64,000 nt of DNA from Candidatus Desulfobacillus denitrificans (GTDB taxonomy: Bacteria > Pseudomonadota > Gammaproteobacteria > Burkholderiales > Rhodocyclaceae). A program made the translations under genes and the position numbers. Of this stretch, positions 40,674-48,223 are shown piece after piece (the first letter of the stretch is position 1; each line of letters begins with the position of its first letter). Under the pieces are notes generated by a model, which worked only from the letters and a program-made list of their open reading frames with translations, did no database searches and was not told the origin of the DNA. The DNA lies in contig AP021857.1 in assembly GCA_017347485.1 (NCBI GenBank), positions 744,001 through 808,000 on the forward strand. The letters are read 5' to 3'.

Positions 40674-41273
40674 ATGAGAACAGCAAAACGGGGCTTCATC
40701 GCGGCGGCAGTCGCGCTTGGCCTGGTATCGAGCGGCACGGCCTGGTCGCAGGCGCCGGCCTTCGCGCCGGAGGACATGCAGCGCGGCAAGGCCTTCCTGC
40801 AGAAGAGCATGGGCATGATGAAGCCGGAACTGCAGGAGAAGGTGAAGGCGCTGCCGCCGGAGATCCAGCAGTTCCTGCTCAAGATCGCCATCAAGCATAC
40901 CCGCCATAGCGAAACGCTGACCCTGCGCCAGGTGATGGAGGAGGTCCTCGCCGACTACCAGGCCATCGCCGTCGCCATCGCCACCGACAACGGCGAACTG
41001 GCGGCCGATGCGGCGCGGCGCCTGGCCAACCACCGCCTGCCGCGCGGCGGCCTGCTGCCCTACCTGCCGCTGGAAAAAATCAACGGCAAGGATCTCGGCG
41101 TGCTGCCGGCGATGGAGGACATCATCGAGGGCGGGGCGATGCGCCTGGCGGCGGCGGCGGAGAAGGGCGACATGGGCGCGGCCGCCCAGCATTTCGGCGC
41201 CATCACCGGCGGCTGCGTGACTTGCCACGCGCATTTCCGCGGCCAGCCCGGCCCCTCGCCGCGGCTGAAGTGA
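40674..41273 (+). CDS. Periplasmic cytochrome c with C-terminal CxxCH
   Basis: A 199-residue exported protein (signal peptide to about residue 26) with a helical body and a C-terminal heme site GGCVTCHAHFRGQ at about residues 181-185, the placement used by cytochrome c prime/c556-type four-helix proteins. The body is longer than a normal c556. Likely an electron carrier for Sox-linked oxidation. Twenty bases after the DUF3365 gene. Confidence 0.8.
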   Translation: MRTAKRGFIAAAVALGLVSSGTAWSQAPAFAPEDMQRGKAFLQKSMGMMKPELQEKVKALPPEIQQFLLKIAIKHTRHSETLTLRQVMEEVLADYQAIAVAIATDNGELAADAARRLANHRLPRGGLLPYLPLEKINGKDLGVLPAMEDIIEGGAMRLAAAAEKGDMGAAAQHFGAITGGCVTCHAHFRGQPGPSPRLK

Positions 41274-41305
41274 CCACGCTTACGACAATTACGCTCGAGG
41301 AAACC

Positions 41306-41509
41306 ATGACTGTCGATCGCATCGTCCATCTCGTCGCCGGCCTGATGGTGCTGCTGGGCCTGGCGCTGGCGCATTACGTCCATCCCTACTGGGTCGCGCT
41401 GGCGGCCTTCGTCGGTCTCAATCTGGCGCAAAGCGGCATCACGCAGTTCTGTCCGCTCGCCTTCTTCCTGAAGAAGGCCGGGGTCAAGGACGAGAGCTGC
41501 TGCTCATAA
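41306..41509 (+). CDS. DUF2892 (YgaP-like transmembrane) protein
   Basis: A 67-residue two-helix protein: MTVDRIVHLVAGLMVLLGLA, then FVGLNLAQSGITQFCPLAFFLKKAGVKDESCC with the family FCPL cysteine and a terminal pair of cysteines. Related to the gene at 24886, with a different C-terminal end. In Sox neighbourhoods it probably assists transmembrane sulfur handling. The start is chosen from the family alignment. Confidence 0.82.
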   Translation: MTVDRIVHLVAGLMVLLGLALAHYVHPYWVALAAFVGLNLAQSGITQFCPLAFFLKKAGVKDESCCS

Positions 41510-41535
41510 ATAAATAACGAATCGGGGAGGAGAAT

Positions 41536-43005
41536 ATGGAACACGGACAAAAACTGTCACCGGCGATCGCCTTGGCCGCGCTGGCGCTTTCGGGCCAGGC
41601 CCTGGCGGCCGATTGGGTCATGCTGCAGGCGATGGAGCCGCCGAGCACCACGCACAAATTTTTCGGCATCGGCCAGATCTCGTACACCAACTACTACGGC
41701 TGCGACAAGCTGCAGGGGCTGGTCAATCCGAACAACGGCAGCGCCACCACCGCCCACGGCCTGCTCAACGGCGCCTACAACGCCATGTGCCGCACCGGCC
41801 CGGAACTGCGCGACCGGAAGGCCGACTTCAACCTCGACAACCTGGCCGTCGGCCTGCGCGGCAACCTCATCCCCGGAAAGATCAACTACTTCCTGATGGC
41901 GAATTTCGGCCAGAACGCCGCCAACTACGAGCCGCTCGACACCTCGCGCGACCATCTGGTCAGCCTGACCGACGCCACCATGACTTTCAGCTACATCCCC
42001 GGCGTGCGCGTGCGCGCCGGCCTGATGCGCAAGCCCGGACCCGAGGAGCTCTATCAGGCCGTCGGCGCCACGCCCTACATCTGGCCGAGCGACTTCATCG
42101 CCCGCGTGCAGACCGAGAAGTTCGTGCGCACCAACACCAAGGGCACCAACTTCATTCAGGGCCAGGGCTACAGCAACGCCACCGCTTCCTACAGCGGTTG
42201 GGGCGCCGACGCCGGCCGCGACTGGGGCATCCAGTTCTTCGACGCCTTCAAGGTCGGCAAGTGGACCCACACCTATGCCGCCATGATCGGCAACGGCAGC
42301 GACATCCACAGCGTCCGCGACTACAACAGCGAGAAGGACCTCAACCTCTACTTCTCCACCGAGTACGACCTGCCCGGCGGCAAGGGCCCGGGCAAGCACG
42401 GCATCAAGGGCTACGTCTACCACCAGCGCGGCACGCGCAACTTCGAGATCAATGCCGCCGGCGACCATAGCAAGGATTTCGACTTCACCCGCCACGGCTT
42501 CGGCGTCAAGGCGCTCGGCGAGCTCTTCGGCGAGGGGCGCGGCAGGCACCGCCTCGGCGCCGAGCTGATGTACGCCAACGGCATGATCTTCTACACGCCG
42601 ACCGGCAACGTGGTGGACGAGGCCTTCGGCGGCCAGATCCAGATCGGCGCGGAGAAGGGCAACAAGGCGCGCGGCTTCACCCTCGACTACGGCTGGTACA
42701 TGAACGACAAGTGGGATTTCGGCATCCGCTACGCCCGCCACGACGTGCTCTACAAGACCATCGGCACCGCTCTCTGGAACGATGCCGACGAGCGCATCAT
42801 CAAGCAGCTCACCTTCGCGGTGAATTACAACTATTCGCCGGCCACCCGCATCACCTTCAACATCGAGCCGCGCGATGCCAAGGCACCGAACCCGGTGACG
42901 GTCGGACCCAGCGCCGCTTTCCGGGCGCGGGCGACCAACAACGCCAACATCGTCACCGACGCCGTCGGCGCCCGCTTCGGCCTGCAGGTCACCCATCAGT
43001 TCTGA
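41536..43005 (+). CDS. Outer-membrane porin-like beta-barrel
   Basis: A 489-residue protein with signal peptide (to about residue 24), alternating beta-strand sequence throughout and a C-terminal phenylalanine (GLQVTHQF), the signal for outer-membrane insertion. Segments such as FNLDNLAVGLRGNLIPGKINYF and WDFGIRYARHDVLYKT resemble OprP/phosphate-selective-type porins. It may admit thiosulfate or other anions to the periplasm, in keeping with the Sox genes that follow after ten bases. Confidence 0.78.
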   Translation: MEHGQKLSPAIALAALALSGQALAADWVMLQAMEPPSTTHKFFGIGQISYTNYYGCDKLQGLVNPNNGSATTAHGLLNGAYNAMCRTGPELRDRKADFNLDNLAVGLRGNLIPGKINYFLMANFGQNAANYEPLDTSRDHLVSLTDATMTFSYIPGVRVRAGLMRKPGPEELYQAVGATPYIWPSDFIARVQTEKFVRTNTKGTNFIQGQGYSNATASYSGWGADAGRDWGIQFFDAFKVGKWTHTYAAMIGNGSDIHSVRDYNSEKDLNLYFSTEYDLPGGKGPGKHGIKGYVYHQRGTRNFEINAAGDHSKDFDFTRHGFGVKALGELFGEGRGRHRLGAELMYANGMIFYTPTGNVVDEAFGGQIQIGAEKGNKARGFTLDYGWYMNDKWDFGIRYARHDVLYKTIGTALWNDADERIIKQLTFAVNYNYSPATRITFNIEPRDAKAPNPVTVGPSAAFRARATNNANIVTDAVGARFGLQVTHQF

Positions 43006-43015
43006 GCGGGCCGCC

Positions 43016-43483
43016 ATGAAGCGATTTGTCCTGCTTGCCGCCGTCCTGCCGGGACTGACTTTTGCCGGTACGGCCGCCGCCCAGGGAGCGGCGGCACCCC
43101 CGGCGCCGCCCGACTACTCGGCCTTCCCCTGCCTGAGCTACAGCCTGCCCTGTGGCAAGGTGGCCACGCGCCAGCCGGTGCAGAAGGCGCTCGAGGGGCC
43201 GCTCAACGGCAACGCCGCGAAGGGCAAGCAGATCGCCCAGGCGCGCGACCGCGGCAACTGCCTGGCCTGCCACGTCATGCCGGGCGGCAGCCAGCCCGGC
43301 TCGCGCGGGCCCGACCTCAGCCACTTCGGCAGCACCGGCCGCAGCGAGGCCGAGGCCTACGCCATGGTCTGGGACATGCGCACGGTCAACCCCGAGACCC
43401 TGATGCCGCCCTTCGGCACCAATGCAATCCTCTCCGAGCAGGAGCTGCGCGACGTCGTCGCCTTCCTGCTGTCGTCGAAATAA
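43016..43483 (+). CDS. soxX: SoxX, cytochrome c subunit of the SoxAX complex
   Basis: A 155-residue exported monoheme cytochrome. The signal peptide holds AAVLPGLTFAG encoded by repeat copy 13. The heme motif is GNCLACH at about residues 80-86, followed by GSRGPDLSHFG and the methionine region NPETLMPPFGTNAILSEQELRDVVAFLLS. With SoxA it forms a c-type cytochrome that couples thiosulfate oxidatively to the SoxY cysteine. It is 10 bases from soxA. No soxB or soxCD is in this window. Confidence 0.9.
   Translation: MKRFVLLAAVLPGLTFAGTAAAQGAAAPPAPPDYSAFPCLSYSLPCGKVATRQPVQKALEGPLNGNAAKGKQIAQARDRGNCLACHVMPGGSQPGSRGPDLSHFGSTGRSEAEAYAMVWDMRTVNPETLMPPFGTNAILSEQELRDVVAFLLSSK
43040..43062 (+). repeat. 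23-bp bipartite repeat, copy 13
   Basis: GCCGT, CCTGCCGG, GACTGACTTT: perfect and identical to copy 6 over the whole 23 bases. It is read in frame as AVLPGLTF in the SoxX signal peptide. Confidence 0.92.
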
Positions 43484-43493
43484 GGGACCCGCG

Positions 43494-44405
43494 ATGTTCG
43501 AACGCAAACGCATACCCCTGCTGTCGGCGCTCGTCCTTGCCCTGTCCGCAGGTTGTGCCGTCCTCGGTGACGGAACGCACAGGGAGCGATATGCCGACGC
43601 GCAGATCGACCCCTTCAGGGGCGTCGAGGGCGACGTCGGCTTCAGCGACACCATCCAGTACTGGCGCGACGAGGCGGCGCTCGCGCGCCATGCCGCGCTG
43701 GCCGACAAGCCGGCCGAGCAGTGGAAGCTCAACTGGAAGCACATGGACCTCGACCGCATGGAACTGCATCCGGGTCATCTCGCCGTCGACGAAGGCCAGG
43801 CCATGGTGAAGAAGCTTGCCGCGCGCGATTCCGCCTTCCTCGCCTGCCTGGGCGAGGGCTCGCCCGAGTTGAAGGGCAAGGCGGCGGCCTACCCGAAGTT
43901 CGACGAGGCGCTCGACCGCATCGTCACGGTGGAGGCGCGCATCGAGCATTGCGCGAAGCGCGTGCTGAAGGAGGAGATCCGCCAGGGCACGCCGCCGAAC
44001 AACAAGATTTCGGTCTATTTCAAGTCGTTGAGCGCCGGCACGCCGATCAGGGTCGACCTGTCCGACGCGAATGTGATGGAGGCCTACCGCCGCGGCGAGG
44101 AGCTGTTCTACCGCAAGACCGGCCAGCTCAACTTTGCCTGCGCCTCCTGCCACGTGCCCGGCAGCATCATGGGCCACAAGCTGCGCGGCGAGACGCCGAC
44201 GACACCGTTCGGCGACGCCGCGCACTACCCGACCTATCGCACGCCGGTCGGTGCCCTCGAGTCGATTCAGGAACGCTTCGCCCGCTGCCACGGCCAGATG
44301 CGCACCCAGGCGCTCAAGCCGGGCGATCCGGCCTATGCCGACCTCGAGGTTTTCATGACCGTGCTGTCGAACGGCTATCCCGTTTCGGTTCCCTCGGCAC
44401 GATAG
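43494..44405 (+). CDS. soxA: SoxA, L-cysteine S-thiosulfotransferase subunit (probable lipoprotein)
   Basis: A 303-residue protein. The N-terminus ends in the lipobox LSAGC at about residues 17-21, implying a membrane-attached lipoprotein. It has one heme motif CASCH at about residues 216-220 and the conserved reactive cysteine in FARCHGQMRTQAL at about residue 264. A second N-terminal heme motif of diheme SoxA proteins is not seen, so this is the single-heme type. It joins SoxX to form the SoxAX enzyme. Confidence 0.9.
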   Translation: MFERKRIPLLSALVLALSAGCAVLGDGTHRERYADAQIDPFRGVEGDVGFSDTIQYWRDEAALARHAALADKPAEQWKLNWKHMDLDRMELHPGHLAVDEGQAMVKKLAARDSAFLACLGEGSPELKGKAAAYPKFDEALDRIVTVEARIEHCAKRVLKEEIRQGTPPNNKISVYFKSLSAGTPIRVDLSDANVMEAYRRGEELFYRKTGQLNFACASCHVPGSIMGHKLRGETPTTPFGDAAHYPTYRTPVGALESIQERFARCHGQMRTQALKPGDPAYADLEVFMTVLSNGYPVSVPSAR

Positions 44406-44432
44406 CCGGGGACATTTCTTGATGGAGTCAAA

Positions 44433-44903
44433 GTGAATCATCTACGCAGGTTGATATTGAAAGGCGGCGGTGCCGGCAGCGTGCTCGCCTGCGCCCTCGC
44501 GGCGGGGCTGTTGCGGCCGACCCGGGCGCACGCGGCGGAATGGAACAAGGCGGCCTTCGAGTCGAAGAGCCTCGCCGAAGCGCTGAAGAACATCGGCGCG
44601 GCGGGGGCGGCGGAGAGCGCCGACATCCACATCAAGGCGCCGGAAATCGCCGAGAACGGCGCGGTAATCCCGATCGAGGTGACCTGCCGCACGCCGGGCG
44701 CCGAATCCATCGCCCTGCTGGCGGAAAAGAATCCCTTTCCGCTGATGGCGCAGGCCGAACTCGCCGGCGGCGCGGAAGGCTATCTCAACACCCGTTTCAA
44801 GATGGGCCAGACTTCCGCCGTCAAGGTGGTCGTCAAGGCCGGCGGCAAGCATTACATTGCCAGCCGCGAAATCAAGGTCACCATCGGCGGCTGCGGCGGC
44901 TGA
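44433..44903 (+). CDS. soxY: SoxY, sulfur-carrier subunit
   Basis: A 156-residue protein with a Tat-type signal (RRLILKGGGAG, cleavage near HAAE) and the C-terminal swinging arm VTIGGCGG, whose cysteine carries the sulfur intermediate. With SoxZ it forms the SoxYZ carrier. The mid-region EIAENGAVIPIEVTCRTPGAESIALLAEKNPFPLMAQAEL is the immunoglobulin-like core. Twenty bases before soxZ. Confidence 0.93.
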   Translation: MNHLRRLILKGGGAGSVLACALAAGLLRPTRAHAAEWNKAAFESKSLAEALKNIGAAGAAESADIHIKAPEIAENGAVIPIEVTCRTPGAESIALLAEKNPFPLMAQAELAGGAEGYLNTRFKMGQTSAVKVVVKAGGKHYIASREIKVTIGGCGG

Positions 44904-44922
44904 GGCAAGAGAGGAAACGACA

Positions 44923-45237
44923 ATGGCAGAACCCATGAAAATCCGTGCCAAGATGGTCGACGGCAGCGCCCACGTCTTCGTGCTGATGATGCATCCGATG
45001 GAAACCGGCCAGCGCAAGGATCCGCGCAGCGGCCAGGTGTTTCCGGCCCATTTCATCCAGAGCGTCACGGCGACGTTGAACGACAAGCCGGTGCTCAATA
45101 TGCAATGCGGCCCGGCGATTTCCAAGAACCCGGTGGTCGGTTTTCGCGTCAAGGACGCCAAGCCGGGCGACAGACTGGTGGTCGCCTGGGAGGACAACAA
45201 GGGCGACAAGGCCCGCGCCGAGGCGACGATCGCCTGA
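44923..45237 (+). CDS. soxZ: SoxZ
   Basis: A 104-residue protein without signal peptide, which is exported piggy-back with SoxY. It contains MKIRAKMVDGSAHVFVLMMHPMETGQRKDPRSGQVFPAHFIQSVTATLN in outline and the hydrophobic beta end DRLVVAWEDNKGDKARAEATIA, the SoxZ fold. The internal cysteine in NMQCGPAISKNP is not the carrier site. The start is the first ATG after GAGGAAACG. Confidence 0.93.
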   Translation: MAEPMKIRAKMVDGSAHVFVLMMHPMETGQRKDPRSGQVFPAHFIQSVTATLNDKPVLNMQCGPAISKNPVVGFRVKDAKPGDRLVVAWEDNKGDKARAEATIA

Positions 45238-45261
45238 TTCCATGCCCAGGTCAATCCATCC

Positions 45262-45741
45262 ATGAAAGCCAGACACAAGCACATCGCAGCGGTCGCGCTC
45301 GGCGCGCTGCTCATCGCCGGCGCGGCGCCTGCCGCCGGCCCGGCCAAGCCGGCCGACCAGCGCGCACCGCTCGTCCTGCTCGACGAGGAGCGCCACATCG
45401 TCCTCGAGGAGATGCGCAACTTCCTCGCCGTCCTGCAGACCATCACCGACGCGCTGACGCGCGAAGACATGAAGGAGATCGCCCGCGCCGCCCGCAGCAT
45501 GGGCAGCGGCGCCGCCAACGAGATCCCGCCGAAGACGGTGGCCAAGCTGCCGGAGGAATTCAAGGTGCTCGCCGGCGGCGTGCATACCACCTTCGACCTG
45601 ATGGCGCTCGACGCGGAGTCCCTCGCCGACCCCAAGCACACGCTGACGCAGATGAACGAGCTGCTGCAGAAGTGCAACGCCTGCCACGGCATCTACCAGA
45701 TCAAGGTCGGCAAGGGGGGGGCAGTCAAAGCGGTGAGGTGA
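45262..45741 (+). CDS. Cytochrome c with C-terminal CxxCH (c556-like)
   Basis: A 159-residue exported helical protein (signal peptide to about residue 24) ending with KCNACHGIYQIKVG at about residues 137-150, the C-terminal heme placement of cytochrome c556 and relatives. Similar to the 199-residue cytochrome at 40674. It ends the Sox operon; a terminator follows. Possible electron acceptor for SoxAX. Confidence 0.8.
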   Translation: MKARHKHIAAVALGALLIAGAAPAAGPAKPADQRAPLVLLDEERHIVLEEMRNFLAVLQTITDALTREDMKEIARAARSMGSGAANEIPPKTVAKLPEEFKVLAGGVHTTFDLMALDAESLADPKHTLTQMNELLQKCNACHGIYQIKVGKGGAVKAVR

Positions 45742-45807
45742 GAACCGGAGCTGCTCACGGCGTGGCGACGAGGAGCTTGCCGCGCCGCGGGACGGGGGGC
45801 ATGGAAG

Positions 45808-45830
45808 AGCGGGGGGTTCCCCGCTTTTTC
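45808..45830 (+). terminator. Rho-independent terminator of the Sox operon
   Basis: AGCGGGG, four-base loop, CCCCGCT, TTTT: a 7-bp stem with a short T-tract, 66 bases after the last cytochrome stop. Confidence 0.8.
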
Positions 45831-45877
45831 ATTTGCGGTTAGTGTTCGCCTGGCCAAGTCGGATCGAAGGGTATTCC

Positions 45878-48130
45878 ATGCACCCTCCTGATGTACGGGA
45901 CATTCCTCAGGGAGCGGCGACGCCGTCGCGCCGTTCGATTCGATCGCAGTTCAAATGGCTCGTCTTGACCGTGATGCTGCCCCTTCTGCTGTTCGGCGGC
46001 TACGAGGTGTACGTCGAGGCGCAAAGGCAGGTTCGCAGCGTCGAGGACATGGCGCTGCGCCTGGCCCGGGTCACGGCGGCGGATACCGAGCGCACGCTCG
46101 ATGAAGCCGGGAAATTGCTGGCCGACGTTGCGGCCCGGCCGGCGGTGCGCGCGGCGGCCCAAGGGCGGTGCGATCCGGTGTTTGCCTACGCCGGTGTCCT
46201 GCATCCGCGGTTCAACAATCTCGTCCAGTTCGACCTTTCCGGCCGGCTGCTGTGCTCCGCCATGGCCATGCCCGCCGGCATGCGGCAGGTGCCCGAGCAG
46301 ACGCTCGGCCTCATCCGGCGAGCCGCGCGGGAAAAAAAGCCGGCGATCGGGCCGGCGCACCGGTCGGCCGTATCGGGCCGCTGGACGGTGCTGCTGGCCT
46401 CCCCGGTGCTTGCCGGGGACGGGGCCGTGTCGACGGTGCTCGGCGTGGCCATCGAGCTGAAGAACTTCAACCCGCTCGCGGGTCGAGCCGCGCTCGGCTC
46501 GCCGGCGGGCTCGCATTTCGTCGTGCTGGACGGCGACGGCACGGTGATCGCCCGCCTGCCCGACCCGGACGAGACCGTCGGGCGCAACCTGCGCAACGTC
46601 CCCGGGATTGCCGGCATGCTTGCCCAGCAGTCCGGCACCCGGCGGGACATCAGCAAGGATGGCACGGAAAAAATCTACGGCTTTGTGCCGATCGCCGACA
46701 CCGGCTGGCTGGCGGTGACCAGCCTGCCGATCGAGCACCTGGCGGCGGAGGTTGCGGAAGTCTCGGCGGAGCATGCGGCCCTGATCGCGGTGGTGCTGAT
46801 ACTCATGACGTTTCTGGCGCTGCGGCTGGCGGAACGCATCGAACGCCCGATCGAACGCATCGCGGCGGCCGCCCGCCGCATTCAGCAGGGCGAGGGAGGA
46901 ACGCGGCTCCCTGTCGATGGGGCCGAGGAAATCGCGGCGGTCGCCACGCAGATCAACGGCATGCTCGACACGCTTGCGGAAAACCGGCGCACGCTGGAAG
47001 CGCATGAAGCGCGGCTGAGCTCGATTTTCTCGGCGCTGGGCGAAGGCGTGCTTCTCGTCGAGGACGGAGGCCATATCGTGCATGCCAACGCCGCGGCGGA
47101 GCGCATTCTCGGCCGCCGGCCGGAAGGGCTGGCGGGCGCCGACGTCAGGGCCTTGTTGCGACACGCCTTTGGCGAGGACGGCGCGGCTTTCGCGGAGGGC
47201 GCTTTCCCCGTTCTTCGCGCGCTGCGTGAAGGCAGGCAGCTGCGCGACTGCGTGATCGGCCTCTACGGCGAGGATGCGACGCCCATCTGGCTCTCCGCCA
47301 ATGTCGAGCCGATCTCCCGCTCCGATGCGGCAGGGCTGCCGTTGTCCGTCGTTTCCTTCGCCGACATCACCGCGCGGATGCGCGATGCGCAGCGCATCCG
47401 GAATCTGGCCGACACGCTCGAGCAGCGGGTGGCCGAGCGGACGGCCGATCTGGAACGCGCCAACGCCGAACTCGAGGCGTTCTCCTACAGCGTGTCGCAC
47501 GACTTGCGCGCCCCCTTGCGTGCGCTGAATGGCTACGCGCAGATACTCGGCGGCGAGGCGGGCGACGGGCTGAAGCCGGAGTACCGAGCCATGCTGGGGC
47601 GCATCGGACACAACGCGGTGCGGATGGGAGAGCTGATCGACGACCTCCTGCAGTTCTCGCGCCTCGGTCGCGAAGAGCTGCGGCGCGGCCCGGTGCGGCT
47701 GACGGAGCTGGCGCAGGCCGTCGTCGATGAATTGCATGAGCAGTATCCGGCCGCATCCGTCAGGATCGGTCCGCTGCCGGTCGTGGACGGCGACCTGGCG
47801 ATGCTGCGCCAGGCCCTGGTCAACCTCGTCGGCAATGCCTTGAAGTTCTCGACCAAGCGAAGCGAGGCGGCGGTGGAAGTGGATGTCGAACAGCGCAATG
47901 GAGAGCCGGTGGTGTTCGTCCGGGACAATGGTGCCGGGTTCGACATGCAGTACGCGGGAAAGCTGTTCGGCGTCTTCCAGCGCATGCACAAGGAGTCGGA
48001 ATTTCCCGGCACCGGAGTCGGCCTAGCCATCGTCAAGCGCGTCATAGAGCGGCATGGCGGACGGGTCTGGGCCGAGTCGATGCCAGGCCAGGGCGCGACC
48101 TTCTTTTTCACGCTGCCGGCGAATCGCTGA
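45878..48130 (+). CDS. Sensor histidine kinase (dCache-HAMP-PAS-HisKA-HATPase)
   Basis: A 750-residue kinase: helix at about residues 25-45, extracytoplasmic double-Cache-like sensor (about 48-300), second helix LIAVVLILMTFLALRLAE, HAMP, a PAS domain with LEGVLLVEDGGHIVHANAAAERILGRR-like features (here GEGVLLVED), a coiled coil, HisKA with SYSVSHDLRAPLRALNGYAQ (histidine about 540) and HATPase with NLVGNALKFS, DNGAGFDM and GTGVGLAIVKRV. No cognate regulator gene is adjacent. The ATG at 45878 is used; upstream codons in the frame are not convincing. Confidence 0.88.
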   Translation: MHPPDVRDIPQGAATPSRRSIRSQFKWLVLTVMLPLLLFGGYEVYVEAQRQVRSVEDMALRLARVTAADTERTLDEAGKLLADVAARPAVRAAAQGRCDPVFAYAGVLHPRFNNLVQFDLSGRLLCSAMAMPAGMRQVPEQTLGLIRRAAREKKPAIGPAHRSAVSGRWTVLLASPVLAGDGAVSTVLGVAIELKNFNPLAGRAALGSPAGSHFVVLDGDGTVIARLPDPDETVGRNLRNVPGIAGMLAQQSGTRRDISKDGTEKIYGFVPIADTGWLAVTSLPIEHLAAEVAEVSAEHAALIAVVLILMTFLALRLAERIERPIERIAAAARRIQQGEGGTRLPVDGAEEIAAVATQINGMLDTLAENRRTLEAHEARLSSIFSALGEGVLLVEDGGHIVHANAAAERILGRRPEGLAGADVRALLRHAFGEDGAAFAEGAFPVLRALREGRQLRDCVIGLYGEDATPIWLSANVEPISRSDAAGLPLSVVSFADITARMRDAQRIRNLADTLEQRVAERTADLERANAELEAFSYSVSHDLRAPLRALNGYAQILGGEAGDGLKPEYRAMLGRIGHNAVRMGELIDDLLQFSRLGREELRRGPVRLTELAQAVVDELHEQYPAASVRIGPLPVVDGDLAMLRQALVNLVGNALKFSTKRSEAAVEVDVEQRNGEPVVFVRDNGAGFDMQYAGKLFGVFQRMHKESEFPGTGVGLAIVKRVIERHGGRVWAESMPGQGATFFFTLPANR

Positions 48131-48223
48131 CCGCCGGAGTTTGCCGGGCGCGCTGCGCCTGATCAGCAAGCCAGGCGCCAACAGTGCCGGCACCCGGCGT
48201 CTCCGATACGGCCCTCTGCTGTT

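Noticed and set aside
41983..41998. Possible sixteenth copy of the repeat (ATGACTTTC in the porin gene)
   Set aside because: Only part of the ten-base half matches and GCCGT is absent at the required distance.
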